DNA of 64,000 bases. Source: an uncultured Eubacterium sp. (GTDB taxonomy: Bacteria > Bacillota > Clostridia > Lachnospirales > Lachnospiraceae). The DNA lies in assembly GCA_910586225.1 (NCBI GenBank), contig CAJUIL010000005.1:92494-156493 (forward strand), written 5' to 3'. Each line of letters starts with the position of its first letter. Position 1 is the first letter of the stretch. The notes beneath the pieces were generated by a model that searched no databases, was not told the origin of the DNA, and was given only the letters and a program-made list of their open reading frames with translations. The translations under genes and the position numbers were made by a program. Shown in pieces: positions 62,296-64,000 of the stretch.

Positions 62296-62345
62296 TCGGA
62301 AACGTTACCGATACCGTTACCGAGAGCGTTACCGGAAACGGTGCG
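62296..62345 (+). promoter_or_regulatory. Operator array of CGTTACCG repeats (LacI-type candidate)
   Basis: CGTTACCG occurs three times at exactly 12-bp period (62303, 62315, 62327), flanked by CGGAAACG on the left and CGGAAACGG on the right, so that CGGAAACGTTACCG and CGTTACCGGAAACG are near-palindromes. This is the pattern of LacI-family operators controlling sugar transporters. The cognate repressor gene is not in the window. Confidence 0.75.
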
Positions 62346-62397
62346 GAAATGGCAGCGAACGATGAATCAGGAAAATGATTAGAAAAGGAGAAAAAGT

Positions 62398-63837
62398 ATG
62401 AAAAAGAAATTAGTTTGTGCACTTTTGTGTACGGCAATGACAGCGGCAGTATTTACCGGATGTGGTTCTTCTGACGGCGACAGCGCAAAGGATAACAACG
62501 CGTCAGACGATGTGTCAGATAATGCGTCAGACGACACTGGATCAGATGCGGCCGGAGATGATGCGGATGCAGAAGATGGGGATTCTCAGACAAGTACTGG
62601 CTCAGGCAAGGTATATTATTTGAATTTTAAGCCAGAGCAGGCTGAGGACTGGGTAGAGCTTGCGGCGAAGTATACAGAGGAAACAGGTGTTCAGGTTGAT
62701 GTCCAGACTGCGGCGGCAGGTACTTATGAAGAGCAGCTCAAGTCTGAAATGGCTAAGACGGAGGCGCCGACGCTGTTTCAGGTAAATGGGCCGATCGGTT
62801 ACCAGAACTGGAAGGATTACTGCTATGACCTTAAGGATTCTGAGATTTACAAGCACGTAAAGAGCGATGATTTTGTATTGACAGATGGTGAAGCGGTACC
62901 AGGTATTGCTTACGTTATCGAGACATATGGTATTATTTATAATAAAAAACTGCTGAATGATTACATCGCGATGGACGGAGCAAAGATCCAGTCTGTGGAT
63001 GAGATCAACAGCTTTGCAAAATTAAAAGAAGTAGCGGATGATATCCAGGCGAAAAAGGATGACCTTGGCGTGGCAGGCGCGTTTACTTCTGCAGGTATGG
63101 ATTCCAGCTCAGACTGGAGATTTAAAACGCATCTGGCGAATATTCCGATCTATTATGAATATAAGGCTGATGGTGTAGATTCTTCCGAAGCGATTAAAGG
63201 CACCTACCTTGAGCAGTATAAGCAGATGTGGGATCTGTATTTGGCTGATTCTACCTGTGCGCCAAGTATGATTTCCGGTATGACTGGTGATGATGCGGCT
63301 GCGGAATTTGCGGTAGGCGACGCGGTATTTTACCAGAACGGTACTTGGGCTTACAATGATATCATGAACGATGGTCTGACAGATGATGATATCGGTATGC
63401 TCCCGATTTATATCGGCGTAGACGGCGAGGAGGATCAGGGTCTTTGCACCGGTTCTGAAAACTACTGGTGTGTCAACAAAAATGCTCCTGAAGAGGACAT
63501 CAAGGCGACACTGGATTTCTTAAACTGGGTGATCACAAGCGATACGGGACGCGACAGCCTGGCGAATACGATGGGCTTTGTAACTCCATTCGATACGTTT
63601 GACGATGGCTACGAAGCAAGCAACCCGCTGCTTCAGATTGCAAACGAATATATCAGCAAGGGCAAGACACCTGTGTCATGGAACTTCTCAACCATTCCTT
63701 CTGAGAAGTGGAAGGATGATGTTGGAAGCGCTCTGCTGGAATATGCACAGGGCACCGGCGAATGGTCTGCGGTAGAAAAAGCGTTTGTTGATGGCTGGGC
63801 TGCAGAATATAAGGCTGCGAACGGCGGCAACGAGTAA
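62398..63837 (+). CDS. Extracellular solute-binding protein, sugar ABC transporter lipoprotein
   Basis: 479 aa after AAAGGAG. The lipoprotein signal peptide is clear (KKKLVCALLCTAMTAAVFTGC, with lipidation at the FTGC cysteine), followed by an Asp/Ser/Ala-rich spacer of about 40 residues and a family 1 type solute-binding domain (YYLNFKPEQAEDWVELAAKYTEETG, NGTWAYNDI, SENYWCVNKNAPEED). It should capture an oligosaccharide at the cell surface for an ABC importer whose permease genes probably lie beyond the window. A terminator directly follows, which may reduce read-through to those genes. Confidence 0.93.
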   Translation: MKKKLVCALLCTAMTAAVFTGCGSSDGDSAKDNNASDDVSDNASDDTGSDAAGDDADAEDGDSQTSTGSGKVYYLNFKPEQAEDWVELAAKYTEETGVQVDVQTAAAGTYEEQLKSEMAKTEAPTLFQVNGPIGYQNWKDYCYDLKDSEIYKHVKSDDFVLTDGEAVPGIAYVIETYGIIYNKKLLNDYIAMDGAKIQSVDEINSFAKLKEVADDIQAKKDDLGVAGAFTSAGMDSSSDWRFKTHLANIPIYYEYKADGVDSSEAIKGTYLEQYKQMWDLYLADSTCAPSMISGMTGDDAAAEFAVGDAVFYQNGTWAYNDIMNDGLTDDDIGMLPIYIGVDGEEDQGLCTGSENYWCVNKNAPEEDIKATLDFLNWVITSDTGRDSLANTMGFVTPFDTFDDGYEASNPLLQIANEYISKGKTPVSWNFSTIPSEKWKDDVGSALLEYAQGTGEWSAVEKAFVDGWAAEYKAANGGNE

Positions 63838-63843
63838 AATCGT

Positions 63844-63894
63844 TACTGCTTACATCACAGTTAAAACCAGCTGTGCTGCGAACAGTAATGGCAG
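63844..63894. repeat. Imperfect palindrome after the solute-binding protein gene
   Basis: Outer TTACTG and CAGTAA pair, and inner CACAG and CTGTG pair, around ACAGTTAAAACCAGC. It precedes the intrinsic terminator and may be another intergenic palindrome family or an mRNA 3'-end stabiliser. Confidence 0.4.
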
Positions 63895-63902
63895 CCATTC
63901 GT

Positions 63903-63931
63903 AACGGGCGGTTTTCCAACCGCCCGTTTTT
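63903..63931 (+). terminator. Intrinsic terminator after the solute-binding protein gene
   Basis: AACGGGCGGTT and AACCGCCCGTT form a perfect 11-bp stem around TTCC, followed by a T-run. In ABC operons such an element often lets the binding protein be made in excess over the permeases. Confidence 0.95.
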
Positions 63932-64000
63932 CATAAACAGCAAAGACTGAGTACTCTCGGAAACTCTTGAATAATGGATTGAACTTTATACAAAAAAGAG

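Larger units (their letters stand above)
62028..62397. other. Intergenic regulatory region upstream of the solute-binding protein
   Basis: 370 bp without a gene. It contains the toxin-antitoxin operon's terminator (62136-62168), a sigma-A promoter (62260-62288) and, just downstream of the predicted transcription start, a repeated operator array (62296-62345). Confidence 0.75.

Noticed and set aside
62303..62334. CRISPR-like short repeats
   Set aside because: Repeats are 8 bp with 4-bp spacers, next to a promoter; no CRISPR array or cas gene is present.

Overview
The window looks like chromosomal DNA of a spore-forming, probably gut-associated Clostridia, most likely Lachnospiraceae. This is inferred from strong AGGAGG ribosome binding sites, a SleL-like GH18/LysM spore-cortex hydrolase, a gamma-D-Glu-diamino acid endopeptidase-like M14 enzyme, a secreted serpin, short glycogen phosphorylase, RACo-like ASKHA ferredoxin, CIRCE-controlled htpG and many paralogous surface-sugar enzymes. 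No rRNA or tRNA gene, insertion sequence or CRISPR array was seen.

Layout. 1-29 kb is mostly housekeeping: a class V PLP enzyme (cut by the window edge) with a LysR regulator; a HicB antitoxin with an internally deleted HicA toxin; a membrane spermidine-synthase-like protein, GDPD, alpha/beta hydrolase and MFS transporter; M14 peptidase, ABC-class ATPase, and an EF-G/TetM-like GTPase fused to a YacP/Rae1-type NYN nuclease; Uma2; HtpG; an AAA-ATPase/PD-(D/E)XK protein; a divergent SleL/serpin pair; RACo-like protein; AraC regulator; glycogen phosphorylase; and an unusual response regulator fused to a histidine kinase. 28.8-30.5 kb is an AT-rich accessory patch with a two-gene module of unknown function and about 0.8 kb without an intact gene.

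30.5-61.4 kb is one long surface-glycan locus. It starts with an XRE regulator translationally coupled to Wzm/Wzt-type ABC export genes, then gmd, glycosyltransferases, a coiled-coil methyltransferase and GT-C-like membrane proteins. It continues with CDP-sugar genes (rfbF, rfbH, a reductase-like SDR, and an acetolactate-synthase-like ThDP enzyme that suggests a yersiniose-like branched 3,6-dideoxyhexose). Next come nonulosonate-type genes (SDR, CMP-sugar synthetase fused to a PseG-like hydrolase, NeuB), then a Wzx-like flippase, two GtrB-like transferases and a PIG-V-like mannosyltransferase. 61.5-64 kb has a RelB/YoeB toxin-antitoxin pair and a sugar ABC-transporter lipoprotein under an operator array.

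The main novelty is in the glycan locus. Two methyltransferase genes are interrupted at poly-G tracts of 10 and 8 Gs. Each would read through at exactly nine Gs, and each tract is followed directly by TAA. The locus is also preceded by a 17-bp perfect inverted repeat enclosing 288 bp with a promoter-like sequence near its right end, as in invertible phase-variable promoters. Together these suggest a phase-variable surface glycan, although assembly error at the homopolymers must be excluded first.
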